Positions 37,846 to 48,207 are shown, numbered from the stretch's first letter. The stretch is DNA of 64,000 bases from Mergibacter septicus (GCF_003265225.1 NZ_CP022013.1:1273001-1337000), one strand, 5' to 3'. The notes: a model not told the origin generated them from the sequence alone. A program made the numbers and translations.

Positions 37846-40542
37846 TTAATTTGAATACCCCATTAATTGTAATAAATGGCGAGTATATTTAATTGATTCA
37901 GCTCGATTACTCACCCCTATTTTCTGATATAAATTGCGAATATGTGTTTTAGTCGTCGTCAATGCCACCTGCAATTCTGTTGAAATTTGTTCATTACTGT
38001 ATCCTGAATAAATTAATCCTAACACTTGCCACTCTCGTTGGGTTAAGGGGCTAATTCGTAAGAGTTCTGGTACTTGAGGATTCTGTAATAACCGTTCAAC
38101 AAAAGCTTCATCAAAATGGGCAAATTTATGTCGGTAATATTGATTAATACTGCGTAAGATAAATTGTGCTTTATGCGTTAAAAGTTCATCTAAAATATTT
38201 AGCTGTAGGATTTGACGCAGTTGTTGCGCCATAATCTGTCCTTCGACAACAAAAATACTGATAAAATTTGTCTGCTTACTGAGTTCTAATGCTTCAAGTA
38301 ATGCCTGTTGAGCTTGTCCTAAATAGCCTTGTTGATACAAAATATGATTATATAACACGAGGTCTTTATTTAATTCACTCACAAATTGATATTTTCGTGC
38401 GGTGGTAATTAATCGTTCAACGATAGTTAATGCCTCACTATGTTGCCCTAACAATAAATTTGCTCTAGCAATATTACGCCATTGACGGTGGGTAAAATGA
38501 TTAATATCACTTACAGGTGGTTCTGTTTGTACCAACCAAGAATTAATCTGTGATCGATCTTCTCGCATTTGCCAATACAACAGTTCTACTTCATCATAAT
38601 AAGAACGCCAATCACTATGATAATGGTGTGCTTGTAATAATTCTCTTTCTCTGTTTAAAATCCGTTCGGCATTATCTAAATTTCCTCGAGTAATGGAGAT
38701 TTTAGCCAGTAAAGATAAACACTGTAATTGATCTTTTTGATTACTGAGAATTTGTAATCCCGCTTCAGCCATTGCTTCCGCTTTATCAAAAGAATGCCAT
38801 TCCCATAAAATTTGCCCTTTTAAACGCAATAAAAATTCATACATAGGCAATTTATGTAAATGTTGTTTTTCAATTAAGGTGGTTGCCTTGGCTAAAAGAT
38901 CGTAAGCCGTCTGTAAAAACCCCTGAGCTGATAAAATTTCAGCCTGCTGTAATAATGCCCATAATAAATGGTGATAAGCATGATTTTGCTGTGCCAATAC
39001 CTCAACGTGGCGCATATTTTTTAATGCTTGTTCTAATTCACCTTGGCAATGCTGGGCTTCTGCTATCACCGCCGTTGCGACAATATGTGCATAATGCTTT
39101 TCTTGTGGTAGATAAGTTAAAGCAGCAGTTGCTAATGATAGAGCCAATTGTTCTTTTCCTGCATTAATTGCAACTTGTGCTTTTAGTGCATCAAATTCTG
39201 CTTGTAATTGACGATCTAACGTGATGGCCTGTTGTTGAATAGCTTGTTGAAATTGCATTAATAACCCATCTACTTGATGATGTTTATGCTGACTTTGATA
39301 TAGCCACGCTCTTAATAAAATTAACTGCGGATAATCAATTAATTGAGTTGGAGAGATATTATCCAGACTTTCTTCAAGTAATTTTAACTCACCTTGGTGG
39401 TATAACTTCCAACCAATTTGTTGCAAAATATCAAGTAATAATTCATCATTTTCAAGCTGTTTAGCATGATATAACGCCTCTGTCGGATAGCCTATTTCTA
39501 ACCACGCTTTAGCTGCCTTATGATGTAAACTTAGGCGGATTTGTTCAAATTCAGGATCATAATAATGCCTTAAAAAAGACAAAAATAACGGATGAAAACG
39601 CCACCAGCGTTCCTGTTGATCCAAATTAACAGGGTAAATAAATAACCCTTGCTTGACTAATTGATCTAATTTCTGACAACAATCTATCTCCCCAGTAAGT
39701 TGTTCAACTAAAAATTCATTCATTGAATGTAACAAAGCACAATGTAATAAAAACCGTCTTGTAACAGGATCAATCTTATTAAAGACTTCATCATTTAAAT
39801 ATTCACTGATTTGATCACTATGAATTTTAGGAATAGATTTAACCGCTTCATCTAAAGAAGTTTGTTGTTGCTTAGCATAGAGATTCACTAATTGTAAGCC
39901 AGTTGCCCAACCTTCCACTTGATCACAAAGTAACTTCACTGCTGCTTCAGAAACTACACTATCACTACGTTGTTGAAAAAATTGGATACTTTCTTCCCGA
40001 GTAAAAGGTAACTGCGTAACGTCTATTTCCAATAATAATTCTCGTACCCTTAATTTAGCTAAATTCAGAGGTGGCACTGTTCGAGAAATTAAGATCGTTG
40101 TCATATTGCTTGGCTGGTGTTTAATCCAAAATTTGATACCTTCATGGATTTCAGGATTATCAATTAAATGATAATCATCAATCACTAAATAAAAGTTTGT
40201 AGAAATACTATTAAGCCTAATCAATAGTTCACTTAATCCCGATAAAAAATTAGCTGGAATCCCCGTTATCTCACATTCACCACCTATCGCTTTTTCAATT
40301 GCAACTTTAAAATAAGCGAAAAAACGTAAACTATCATTATCACTTTTATCTAATGAATACCAACCAAGGGAAGGTTTATTTTCTGCCCATTGTGAAATAA
40401 GTGTAGTTTTACCATAACCTGCAGGTGCATTGATTAAAACCAACGGATAATCGGCAATATTATCTAATAATGTTAATAAACGAGAACGCTCAACAATATG
40501 TTGTAAACGAATAGAATGACTGAGTTTAGAAGGAATTAACAT
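37846..40542 (-). CDS. malT: Maltose regulon transcriptional activator
   Basis: An 898-residue STAND-class regulator. The N-terminus MLIPSKLSHSIRL with Walker A NAPAGYGKTTLI and VIDDYHLI is the ATPase module; a long TPR-like SUPR sensor region follows; the C-terminal LuxR-type HTH (PLTQREWQVLGLIYSGYSNEQISTEL...TTKTHIRNLYQKIGVSNRAE) binds DNA. ATG 40542 is preferred over a TTG four codons upstream because it gives the family N-terminus and a length close to E. coli MalT (901). It activates mal promoters with maltotriose and ATP. It diverges from malPQ. Confidence 0.96.
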   Translation of the reverse strand: MLIPSKLSHSIRLQHIVERSRLLTLLDNIADYPLVLINAPAGYGKTTLISQWAENKPSLGWYSLDKSDNDSLRFFAYFKVAIEKAIGGECEITGIPANFLSGLSELLIRLNSISTNFYLVIDDYHLIDNPEIHEGIKFWIKHQPSNMTTILISRTVPPLNLAKLRVRELLLEIDVTQLPFTREESIQFFQQRSDSVVSEAAVKLLCDQVEGWATGLQLVNLYAKQQQTSLDEAVKSIPKIHSDQISEYLNDEVFNKIDPVTRRFLLHCALLHSMNEFLVEQLTGEIDCCQKLDQLVKQGLFIYPVNLDQQERWWRFHPLFLSFLRHYYDPEFEQIRLSLHHKAAKAWLEIGYPTEALYHAKQLENDELLLDILQQIGWKLYHQGELKLLEESLDNISPTQLIDYPQLILLRAWLYQSQHKHHQVDGLLMQFQQAIQQQAITLDRQLQAEFDALKAQVAINAGKEQLALSLATAALTYLPQEKHYAHIVATAVIAEAQHCQGELEQALKNMRHVEVLAQQNHAYHHLLWALLQQAEILSAQGFLQTAYDLLAKATTLIEKQHLHKLPMYEFLLRLKGQILWEWHSFDKAEAMAEAGLQILSNQKDQLQCLSLLAKISITRGNLDNAERILNRERELLQAHHYHSDWRSYYDEVELLYWQMREDRSQINSWLVQTEPPVSDINHFTHRQWRNIARANLLLGQHSEALTIVERLITTARKYQFVSELNKDLVLYNHILYQQGYLGQAQQALLEALELSKQTNFISIFVVEGQIMAQQLRQILQLNILDELLTHKAQFILRSINQYYRHKFAHFDEAFVERLLQNPQVPELLRISPLTQREWQVLGLIYSGYSNEQISTELQVALTTTKTHIRNLYQKIGVSNRAESIKYTRHLLQLMGYSN

Positions 40543-40670
40543 AAACTTAAGCAACTTGATTAATCATATTATACTTAATGATAAAAATTATTTTTAATCA
40601 AAACAAGTTACTATAAAAAGAAGAGATAAATAAAATCCCCCCTATACATACTCCCTTAAACAAACTTTTA

Positions 40671-40704
40671 AGGATGAGTAATCCTAATAAAATTTTCGGA
40701 TAAT
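40671..40704 (+). promoter_or_regulatory. malP promoter: MalT box and -10
   Basis: AAGGATGAGT (40670-40679) contains the exact MalT core GGATGA at 40672-40677. GATAAT (40699-40704) serves as -10 at 27 bp, placing the box near -37, where E. coli MalT-dependent promoters have it. Additional C-rich strings at 40636-40655 could be further boxes on the other strand but match poorly. Confidence 0.72.
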
Positions 40705-40738
40705 AGCTCTTATCAATTTAAATTAAGAGGGCTATTTT

Positions 40739-43132
40739 ATGTCAAACACTGGTGTACCATTTAATCAACAACAATTTGAACAAAAAATTCTACAATTTTG
40801 CACAACGTTAGGTTTACAAACGCCTCATCAATTAAATTTAGCACAATGGTATCAAGCTATTGCACAAACAGTTTCAACATTAGCTTACACACAAAGCCCT
40901 CAACAAGATCAAACACAACGCCATGTTAATTACCTTTCAATGGAATTTCTAATTGGTCGATTAACTGGTAATAATCTACTTAATTTAGGCTGGTATGAAA
41001 AAGTACAAACCTACCTACAACAATATCACATCAATCTAAGTGACTTATTAGAACAAGAACGTGATCCTGCATTGGGAAATGGTGGATTAGGACGTTTAGC
41101 TGCTTGCTATCTAGATTCAATGGCAACTGTTGCACAACCCGCAACTGGTTATGGATTACATTATCAATATGGATTATTCAAACAATCTTTTGATCAAGGT
41201 GCACAAAGTGAAGAAGGTGATGCTTGGGCAAGAGATACCTATCCTTGGCAGACTTATCAAAGTGGACGTAATCTCTGTGTTGGCTTTGGAGGTAATGTTA
41301 CAACAGACCATACTAACCGATCACAATGGATTCCTGCAGTAACAATTCAAGCAAAAGCTTATGATCTTCCAGTGGTAGGTTATGCCAATGGTATCGTACA
41401 AGCATTACGGCTTTGGCAAGCAGACAATGAACAGCAATTCGACTTAAATTGCTTTAATGCCGGGGATTATTTACACGCCGAAAAAGAAGTGATTAACGCA
41501 ACAGCATTAACAAAAGTGTTATATCCAAACGATAATCACCCTAATGGGCAGAAACTACGTTTAATGCAACAATACTTTCATTGTGCTTGTTCTATCGCCG
41601 ATATCATTCAACGCCATCTCACAGCGGGGTATCAATTAGATGAATTAGCACAATATCAGGTAATCCAGCTTAATGATACTCACCCAACCTTGGCTATCCC
41701 TGAATTAATGCGAGTATTATTAGATCATTATCACTTCAGTTGGGAAAAAGCTTGGCATATCTGCCAACAAACTTTTGCCTATACTAATCATACTTTATTA
41801 CCAGAAGCTCTGGAGCAGTGGGATCAAACTCTATTACAACAACTCTTACCTAGACACTTCCAAATTATTGATAAAATTAATTTTATCTTTCATCAAACCG
41901 TCAAACAAACATTTGGTGATAACTCAGCAATCTGGCAAAAAATTGCCATTTTATTTGATCACCGTGTATGTATGGCAAATCTTTGTGTTGTCGCCTGTGC
42001 GAAAGTTAATGGTGTTGCCCAACTTCATTCTGATTTGATCATAAGTGATCTCTTTCCTGAATATCACCGCTTATATCCTAATAAATTCTGTAATGTTACC
42101 AATGGTATTACGCCTCGCCGTTGGTTACGCTTAGCCAATCCGAATCTGGCAAAATTATTAGATAAAATAATCCAAGGCGATTGGACAAAACATTTAGATT
42201 TGCTTAATCAAGTAGAGAAATATCTTGATGAACCAAACTTTCGAGAAGAATATCAACAAATCAAACAACAAAATAAACTGCTTCTCACTAATGAAATTGA
42301 ACAAAGTTTAGGTTTAAAAGTAAACCCTAATGCAATTTTTGATGTACAAATTAAACGTTTTCACGAATATAAACGACAACATCTGAATTTACTGCATATT
42401 ATTCACTGTTATCAACAACTTAAACATAATCCAAATTTAGATTTTACTCCTCGCTTATTTATTTTTGCAGGAAAAGCTGCCCCCGGTTATTACTTAGCTA
42501 AAAATATTATCTTAGCAATTAATAAAGTTGCGGAAGTTATCAATAACGATCCAATGGTAAATCAAAAAATGCAAATTGCATTTTTACCCGATTATCGGGT
42601 TAGTCTGGCTGAAAAAATTATTCCTGCTGCCGATATTTCAGAACAAATTTCGATGGCAGGAAAAGAAGCTTCAGGTACAGGCAATATGAAACTCGCTTTA
42701 AATGGTGCTTTAACGTTAGGAACACTTGATGGTGCTAATATTGAAATCGCCCAATATGTTGGCGAAGAAAATATTATAATTTTCGGGCATACCGTTGATA
42801 GTATCCGAGTATTATTACAACAAGGATATGATCCCCATTATTATTACCAACAAAATCCAGCCATAAAAAATGCGATTGACTTTCTCCGTACTAAAGCAGT
42901 TTGCGGCAATAATCCCGAATTATTTACACCACTGATAGATAGCTTAGTAAAACAAGATCCTTTCTTAGTATTGGCTGATTTTGAAAGCTATGCTCTTGCC
43001 CAACAAGAAGTGGCTAAACGGTATTTAGATCGTGAAAACTGGCTCAAATCAACAATTTTAAATACGGCACGTTTAGGAATCTTTAGTTCAGATCGTTCAA
43101 TCCGAGATTATCAACAACGTATCTGGCTTTAA
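40739..43132 (+). CDS. malP: Maltodextrin phosphorylase
   Basis: A 797-residue GT35 phosphorylase, the same length as E. coli MalP. RHVNYLSMEFLIGRLTGNNLLNLGWY, DPALGNGGLGRLAACYLDSMAT, VTNGITPRRWL, QIKRFHEYKRQHLN and the PLP-lysine block KEASGTGNMKLALNGA are all intact. It cleaves maltodextrins phosphorolytically to glucose-1-phosphate. The lack of an N-terminal regulatory extension fits the maltodextrin rather than glycogen enzyme, as does its pairing with malQ and the MalT box. Confidence 0.95.
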   Translation: MSNTGVPFNQQQFEQKILQFCTTLGLQTPHQLNLAQWYQAIAQTVSTLAYTQSPQQDQTQRHVNYLSMEFLIGRLTGNNLLNLGWYEKVQTYLQQYHINLSDLLEQERDPALGNGGLGRLAACYLDSMATVAQPATGYGLHYQYGLFKQSFDQGAQSEEGDAWARDTYPWQTYQSGRNLCVGFGGNVTTDHTNRSQWIPAVTIQAKAYDLPVVGYANGIVQALRLWQADNEQQFDLNCFNAGDYLHAEKEVINATALTKVLYPNDNHPNGQKLRLMQQYFHCACSIADIIQRHLTAGYQLDELAQYQVIQLNDTHPTLAIPELMRVLLDHYHFSWEKAWHICQQTFAYTNHTLLPEALEQWDQTLLQQLLPRHFQIIDKINFIFHQTVKQTFGDNSAIWQKIAILFDHRVCMANLCVVACAKVNGVAQLHSDLIISDLFPEYHRLYPNKFCNVTNGITPRRWLRLANPNLAKLLDKIIQGDWTKHLDLLNQVEKYLDEPNFREEYQQIKQQNKLLLTNEIEQSLGLKVNPNAIFDVQIKRFHEYKRQHLNLLHIIHCYQQLKHNPNLDFTPRLFIFAGKAAPGYYLAKNIILAINKVAEVINNDPMVNQKMQIAFLPDYRVSLAEKIIPAADISEQISMAGKEASGTGNMKLALNGALTLGTLDGANIEIAQYVGEENIIIFGHTVDSIRVLLQQGYDPHYYYQQNPAIKNAIDFLRTKAVCGNNPELFTPLIDSLVKQDPFLVLADFESYALAQQEVAKRYLDRENWLKSTILNTARLGIFSSDRSIRDYQQRIWL

Positions 43133-43147
43133 AAGTAGGAAGTTATT

Positions 43148-45235
43148 ATGAAGAATCATCGCTTGAAACAGGATTACCAAAAAGCTGGCATCAATAGCTA
43201 CTTCTATAATGAAAAAGGACTACGTTGTTATGCGAGTGAAACAGTAAAACGGAAACTTTTAGCCAGTTTTCAACAAAACACCCCTGAATATTGGCCAGAT
43301 TCTCTTTTACCAACGGTTAAAATCTTCACTCAAAATAGACCTGCTTATTTACGTCTAACCAATAAAACAGGACAAAAATATCACGGACAATGGCAACTTA
43401 CTTTAGAACAAGGACAAATTTTCAACGGAAAAGTGAAAAGAAATTGTATCCAGCTTCCAAAAAAGCTGCCGATTGGTTACCACCAACTTTCCTTGAAATG
43501 CCAGAATCAACATTATCAAACTCAGATTATTATTGCGCCCCCTCGTTGCTATCAACCACAAGAAATTGAGCGAAAACAACACCTCTGGGGAAGTTGTTTA
43601 CAACTTTATACATTAAAATCTGAACAAAATTGGGGCATTGGTGATTTCAATGATTTACAACATTTTATCCAACATTTTCAAAATGTTGGAGGAGATTTTA
43701 TTGGCTTAAACCCGATTCATTCACTCTTTCCTGCCAATCCTGAAGCTGCTAGCCCTTATAGCCCATCATCAAGAAAATGGCTAAATATTATTTATATTAG
43801 TGTTGCAACATTACCTGAATTTCAACAAAGCCAAAATGCCCAAACTTGGTTTCATTCAGCCGATATACAAGAAAAATTACATCACTTAAGAAAGCAAAAA
43901 TGGATCGATTATAGCCAAGTAATGTCTTTAAAATTAACTGGTTTAAAATTGGCTTTTACACAATTTTGTTCTCAACCCGATCCATTACGCCAGCAACAAT
44001 ATCAACAATTTATTCTTCAAGGTGGGGAAAGTTTACTCGCACAAGCTACTTTTGATGCCTTGCATGCAGAACTAAGTGAAAATTTTGCCGAACAATGGGG
44101 TTGGAATGATTGGGAAGCAAAATACCATACCTATCACGCTGATGCAGTAAAACAGTTCCAGCAACAAAATTCCGAAAGTATTGAATTTTATCGTTGGTTA
44201 CAATGGTGTGCTTATCAGCAACTTACCGATTGCTATCAACTATGCCAACAACTCAAAATGCCGATTGGCTTATATCGAGATCTTGCCGTTGGTGTTGCAC
44301 CTAATGGTGCTGAAACTTGGCTAGATCCAGAGCTTTTTTGCTTAACCGCCTCAATTGGAGCACCACCAGATCTTCTTGCACCACAAGGACAAAATTGGGG
44401 ATTAGCGCCAATCAATCCACATATTTTAATACAACGGGCTTATCAACCCTTTATTGAAATGTTAAGAGCTAATATGCAAAACTGTGGGGCTTTACGCATC
44501 GATCATATTATGAGCTTATTGCGTTTATGGTGGTTAAATGCCAATGACAGTGCTAAAAATGGTGCTTATATCAGCTACCCTGTTGATGATCTAATCGCCA
44601 TCATTGCTTTAGAAAGCCACCGCCATCAATGCCTTATTATTGGTGAAGATCTAGGAACAGTACCAAAAGCAATTATCAGCAAACTCAAAAATGCAGGGAT
44701 TTTTTCATATAAAGTGTTTTACTTTGAATTCGATCATCAAGGAGAAAGTAAAGCATTGAAAGATTATCCATATCAAGCGATGACAACCCTCAGTACTCAC
44801 GACTTACCCACTATTGATGGTTATTGGAAAGGTTATGATTTTGAATTGGGGGAACGCTATGGTATTTATCCTAATCCAACAATCTTAGCCCAATTAAAAC
44901 AAGATCGAATTAATGCGAAAGAAAAAATATTGGCAAAATTAACGCAGAACGCTATTCCACTTCCAAGCGAAGTCAATATACAACTGAATACCGATTGCCC
45001 CCTTATTTTTAAACATCAATTACAACTATATGTAAGTGCTGTAACAAGCGCATTATTCGGCTTACAACCTGAAGATTGGCTAGGAATCCGTGAACCAGTG
45101 AATATTCCCGGTACAAGCAATGAATACCCAAATTGGAGAAGGCGTTTAACTGCTAATCTTGATGAAATATTTCTCAATCCAGAAATTCATAATTTCTTAA
45201 CGCAAATAAATCACATCAGAAAAAATCTAACTTAA
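43148..45235 (+). CDS. malQ: 4-alpha-glucanotransferase (amylomaltase)
   Basis: A 695-residue GH77 enzyme of E. coli MalQ length. LWGSCLQLYTLKSEQNWGIGDFNDL, LYRDLAVGVAPNGAETW (nucleophile Asp region), ALRIDHIMSLLRLWW, LIIGEDLGTVP (acid/base Glu) and LSTHDLPTIDGYW are conserved. It moves glucan segments between maltodextrins to feed MalP. GGAAG precedes the ATG, 15 bp after malP, so the two form one operon. Confidence 0.96.
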   Translation: MKNHRLKQDYQKAGINSYFYNEKGLRCYASETVKRKLLASFQQNTPEYWPDSLLPTVKIFTQNRPAYLRLTNKTGQKYHGQWQLTLEQGQIFNGKVKRNCIQLPKKLPIGYHQLSLKCQNQHYQTQIIIAPPRCYQPQEIERKQHLWGSCLQLYTLKSEQNWGIGDFNDLQHFIQHFQNVGGDFIGLNPIHSLFPANPEAASPYSPSSRKWLNIIYISVATLPEFQQSQNAQTWFHSADIQEKLHHLRKQKWIDYSQVMSLKLTGLKLAFTQFCSQPDPLRQQQYQQFILQGGESLLAQATFDALHAELSENFAEQWGWNDWEAKYHTYHADAVKQFQQQNSESIEFYRWLQWCAYQQLTDCYQLCQQLKMPIGLYRDLAVGVAPNGAETWLDPELFCLTASIGAPPDLLAPQGQNWGLAPINPHILIQRAYQPFIEMLRANMQNCGALRIDHIMSLLRLWWLNANDSAKNGAYISYPVDDLIAIIALESHRHQCLIIGEDLGTVPKAIISKLKNAGIFSYKVFYFEFDHQGESKALKDYPYQAMTTLSTHDLPTIDGYWKGYDFELGERYGIYPNPTILAQLKQDRINAKEKILAKLTQNAIPLPSEVNIQLNTDCPLIFKHQLQLYVSAVTSALFGLQPEDWLGIREPVNIPGTSNEYPNWRRRLTANLDEIFLNPEIHNFLTQINHIRKNLT

Positions 45236-45242
45236 AAATGAT

Positions 45243-45266
45243 TTGGCTGTCGAGTTAGGCAGCCAA
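45243..45266 (+). terminator. Hairpin after malQ
   Basis: A 9-bp stem with one G-T pair, TTGGCTGTC/GGCAGCCAA (45243-45251 with 45258-45266), begins 7 bp after malQ. It lacks a T run, so it is a weak terminator or a 3'-end-protecting hairpin. Confidence 0.5.
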
Positions 45267-45336
45267 TAAACTAATAGTTTTATAGCACAAAACAGTAAAA
45301 GTAATTAAATTTACGTAATGATAATAAAATAAAAAT

Positions 45337-45373
45337 TTGACATAGCCAATCACTTAAATGATAATAGTTTTCA
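45337..45373 (+). promoter_or_regulatory. Promoter with overlapping Fur-box-like operator, imelysin operon
   Basis: TTGACA (45337-45342), 17-bp spacer, GATAAT (45360-45365) form a near-perfect sigma-70 promoter. TGATAAT-A-GTTTTCA (45359-45373) covers the -10 and matches the 7-1-7 Fur model TGATAAT-N-ATTATCA at 12 of 14 positions. A further TGATAAT half-site lies at 45319-45325. Iron-dependent repression is the natural reading. Confidence 0.75.
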
Positions 45374-45442
45374 TTTAAATTCAAAATTATTTAACTCAAA
45401 ATGACTTAGCCTAGCTGCATAACATACTAAGGAGAATCCCCA

Positions 45443-46792
45443 ATGTTAAAACTAAAACATCTCACATTAGCTATCTGCACAGCACTTGCTATTGGAACAA
45501 TTGCATTACCAACATCTGCGGCAAATGAATTAAATACTCATCAGGTAGCTCAAGCTCAATCATTCTTAACAACTTATGCAAAATTAGCAGATCTTTCTTA
45601 CGCAGCAGCATTAAAAGATGCAAAAGCATTACAACAAGCTATCAATCAATTTGTTAAAAATCCAACAGCAACAACCTTAGCGGCAGCAAAACAAGCTTGG
45701 TTAAATTCACGTGAATCTTATGGTCAAACTGAAATTTTCCGCTTATCGCAAGGTCCGATTGATGCCGAAGAAGGTTGGGTAGAAGCGAAATATGGAAATA
45801 AAGAAGGGCAAATCAACGCTTGGCCACTTGATGAAAATCTGATCGACTATACCATTGATGCTGAAGGTAAAAGAACCAGTGGTAATATTATTGATTCAAC
45901 AGGTGATTTCAATCCCGGTGGTGAAAACCCTACCGCTGTCAATGTGGATCAAATTACCCCTGAAGTGATTACCGAATTAAACGAAAATGGTGGTGAAGCC
46001 AATGTTGCTTCAGGATACCACGCCATTGAATTTTTACTTTGGGGACAAGATCAAGATTACAACAATTTTCTAGAAGATAATATTACACACGGTCCAATGA
46101 CGGCAGGTCAACGTCCGCTTTCTGATTTCACCACAGATAAATTCGCAAAACGCCGTTTAGCATACTTAAAAGCGGCAACCGATAAATTAGTTGATGATTT
46201 ACAGGTCGTTTATAGTGCTTGGACACCAACGGGAGAATATCGCCAAGCTTTAACAGGAAAACTCACTGGCAAACAGGCAAAAGATAATATTCCAACAGGT
46301 AGTGCATTAAAAGATATCTTTATTGGTATGGGAATGTTTATTAAATCTGAACTCGCCAATGAACGTATTGCAGTAGCCGTATTAACCCCAAGTGAAGAAG
46401 ATGAACATTCTTGTTTTTCAGATAATACCCACCGTGATATTGCACAAAACTTTTTAGGTTTTGAAAATGTTTTGTTAGGTAAATACAATGGCAAAAAAAT
46501 TGGCATAGCACCAATTGATCAGTTGAATGCAAAAGATAAAACTGAAATTGAAAAAATGCTAAAAAGTATTAATACTCGTATTGCCAAAATCAATCATTTA
46601 GCACAAACGACTATGCATTTTGACTATCAGATCCGTCCTGAAAATAAAGAAGCAGTGCAAAATATTGTTAGCCTTAAAAATGAACTCCGCCGTCTAGGAG
46701 ATAAAATGGTGATTGTTGCAAAAGCATACGGTATCACTTTAACGACCGATGATGTAACCGATAGTGAAGAAAATCATGATTATGAAAAATAA
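45443..46792 (+). CDS. Imelysin-family iron-regulated protein (IrpA-like)
   Basis: A 449-residue exported protein with signal peptide ending LPTSA before ANELN. It carries the imelysin GxHxxE motif intact (G191-Y-H193-A-I-E196, in SGYHAIEFLLWGQDQD) and the paired helical-bundle layout. The segment CFSDNTHRDIAQNF is typical of the longer IrpA subgroup. Imelysins are periplasmic or surface proteins linked to iron; some bind metal or haem, but the mechanism is unresolved. AAGGAGAA precedes the ATG. It is first in a five-gene set behind a Fur-box promoter, and 59 bp separate it from the next gene. Confidence 0.88.
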   Translation: MLKLKHLTLAICTALAIGTIALPTSAANELNTHQVAQAQSFLTTYAKLADLSYAAALKDAKALQQAINQFVKNPTATTLAAAKQAWLNSRESYGQTEIFRLSQGPIDAEEGWVEAKYGNKEGQINAWPLDENLIDYTIDAEGKRTSGNIIDSTGDFNPGGENPTAVNVDQITPEVITELNENGGEANVASGYHAIEFLLWGQDQDYNNFLEDNITHGPMTAGQRPLSDFTTDKFAKRRLAYLKAATDKLVDDLQVVYSAWTPTGEYRQALTGKLTGKQAKDNIPTGSALKDIFIGMGMFIKSELANERIAVAVLTPSEEDEHSCFSDNTHRDIAQNFLGFENVLLGKYNGKKIGIAPIDQLNAKDKTEIEKMLKSINTRIAKINHLAQTTMHFDYQIRPENKEAVQNIVSLKNELRRLGDKMVIVAKAYGITLTTDDVTDSEENHDYEK

Positions 46793-46851
46793 CGAATAAA
46801 ATGCGGAAATATAATTACTCACTATATTTCGCTTAAATAAGGTTATCGTTA

Positions 46852-48207
46852 ATGAACGCTTTTTTATCAATCTTGGGTCGCCATTTTTTAAGGGCGACCT
46901 TACTTTTAATGCCAATATCTGCTTTTTCTTCAAGCCATCTTTTTGAAAGCCGTCAATATTTGCCATCTCACAATGCGATTTCTAATTTAACTGATGAAGA
47001 AGTCGATCAGTTTACACTCGGACGGTCTTTTTTCACTGTCCCTTGGGTTGCTGCTCCTAGTGCAACGACCGCTCGTGATGGGCTTGGTCCTTTATTTAAT
47101 GCAAATGCCTGTGTTGCTTGTCATAGTGAAACTCGGCATAAAACACCATTTAAAGCAAATGAAAATGTACATCGAACATTAGTGTTTAAACTCTCTCAAC
47201 CTCAAAAACACCATTTACGCCCCGCTCACTTAGTTACAATGCCTGATCCAGTGTATGGTTTACAAATTGCAATTAATGCAACTGGCACTGTACCTTTTGA
47301 AGCTAAAACAAATGTTAAATGGGAATTTCATACTGAAATGCTTGCTGATGGTACAAAAATTGAATTACGCCGTCCAATTGGTTATTTAACCGAATTAAAT
47401 TACGGCGATCTCGATCCTGATACCAAAATTAGTTTAAGACTCGCACCTGTTCTAGTTGGGCTAGGTTTATTAGCCCAAGTACCTGATCAACAAATTATTG
47501 CATTGGCAGAACAGCAGGCTAAAACAGCAGGAAGTGTTAAAGGTAAAGTACAATGGGTTTTTAATCCTTACACTCAACAAAAAGAACTCGGACGTTTTGG
47601 TTATAAAGCGGCACATAGTACAATACGTATGCAAACTGCTGATGCAGCACATAATGATATGGGATTAACCAATCCATTCTACCCTGAAGAAAATTGTTCA
47701 GAAAGCCAGATAGCTTGTAAAAATGCAGTGCGTTCAAGGCACTCACCACAAGGAAGAATTGATCTCCCTTTATTAAGGTTAAATGCGATTGCATTTTACT
47801 TGGAAAAATTAAAAGCACCTGCAAATTTAACATCACAGTATTCTTCATTAGGTGAAAAAATTTTTGACCAGATAGGCTGTGCTCAATGCCATCAACCATA
47901 TTTAACCACCCAAAATAATATCCGTTTTCAACCTTATACTGATATGCTATTGCACGATATGGGAGAAGGCTTAGAGGATAATCGACCTGAATTTGAAGCC
48001 AGTAGTCGAATGTGGAAAACAACTCCACTCTGGGGGATTGGGGCAAAATTACGTGCAGGTATCCCATTCTTACACGATGGAAGAGCAAGGAATTTAACCG
48101 AAGCTATCTTATGGCACGATGGTGAAAGTAAAACTGCAAAACAAAAATTTAAACAGTTAGATCAAACAGAAAGACAAAATTTATTAAAATTTTTGGAGTC
48201 ATTATGA
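46852..48207 (+). CDS. Di-haem oxidoreductase, DHOR family
   Basis: A 451-residue exported c-type cytochrome-like protein: hydrophobic N-terminus (about residues 12-26), and two CxxCH haem sites, Cys87-Cys90-His91 (NACVACHSE) and Cys343-Cys346-His347 (IGCAQCHQP). DMLLHDMGEGLEDNRPE, WKTTPLWGIG, FLHDGRARNLTEAILWHDGE are DHOR hallmarks. Such genes are often called 'thiol oxidoreductase' and commonly neighbour imelysins. It probably acts in the periplasm as a redox enzyme on an unknown substrate. The stop overlaps the next start (ATGA), showing tight coupling to the second imelysin-like gene. Confidence 0.88.
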   Translation: MNAFLSILGRHFLRATLLLMPISAFSSSHLFESRQYLPSHNAISNLTDEEVDQFTLGRSFFTVPWVAAPSATTARDGLGPLFNANACVACHSETRHKTPFKANENVHRTLVFKLSQPQKHHLRPAHLVTMPDPVYGLQIAINATGTVPFEAKTNVKWEFHTEMLADGTKIELRRPIGYLTELNYGDLDPDTKISLRLAPVLVGLGLLAQVPDQQIIALAEQQAKTAGSVKGKVQWVFNPYTQQKELGRFGYKAAHSTIRMQTADAAHNDMGLTNPFYPEENCSESQIACKNAVRSRHSPQGRIDLPLLRLNAIAFYLEKLKAPANLTSQYSSLGEKIFDQIGCAQCHQPYLTTQNNIRFQPYTDMLLHDMGEGLEDNRPEFEASSRMWKTTPLWGIGAKLRAGIPFLHDGRARNLTEAILWHDGESKTAKQKFKQLDQTERQNLLKFLESL

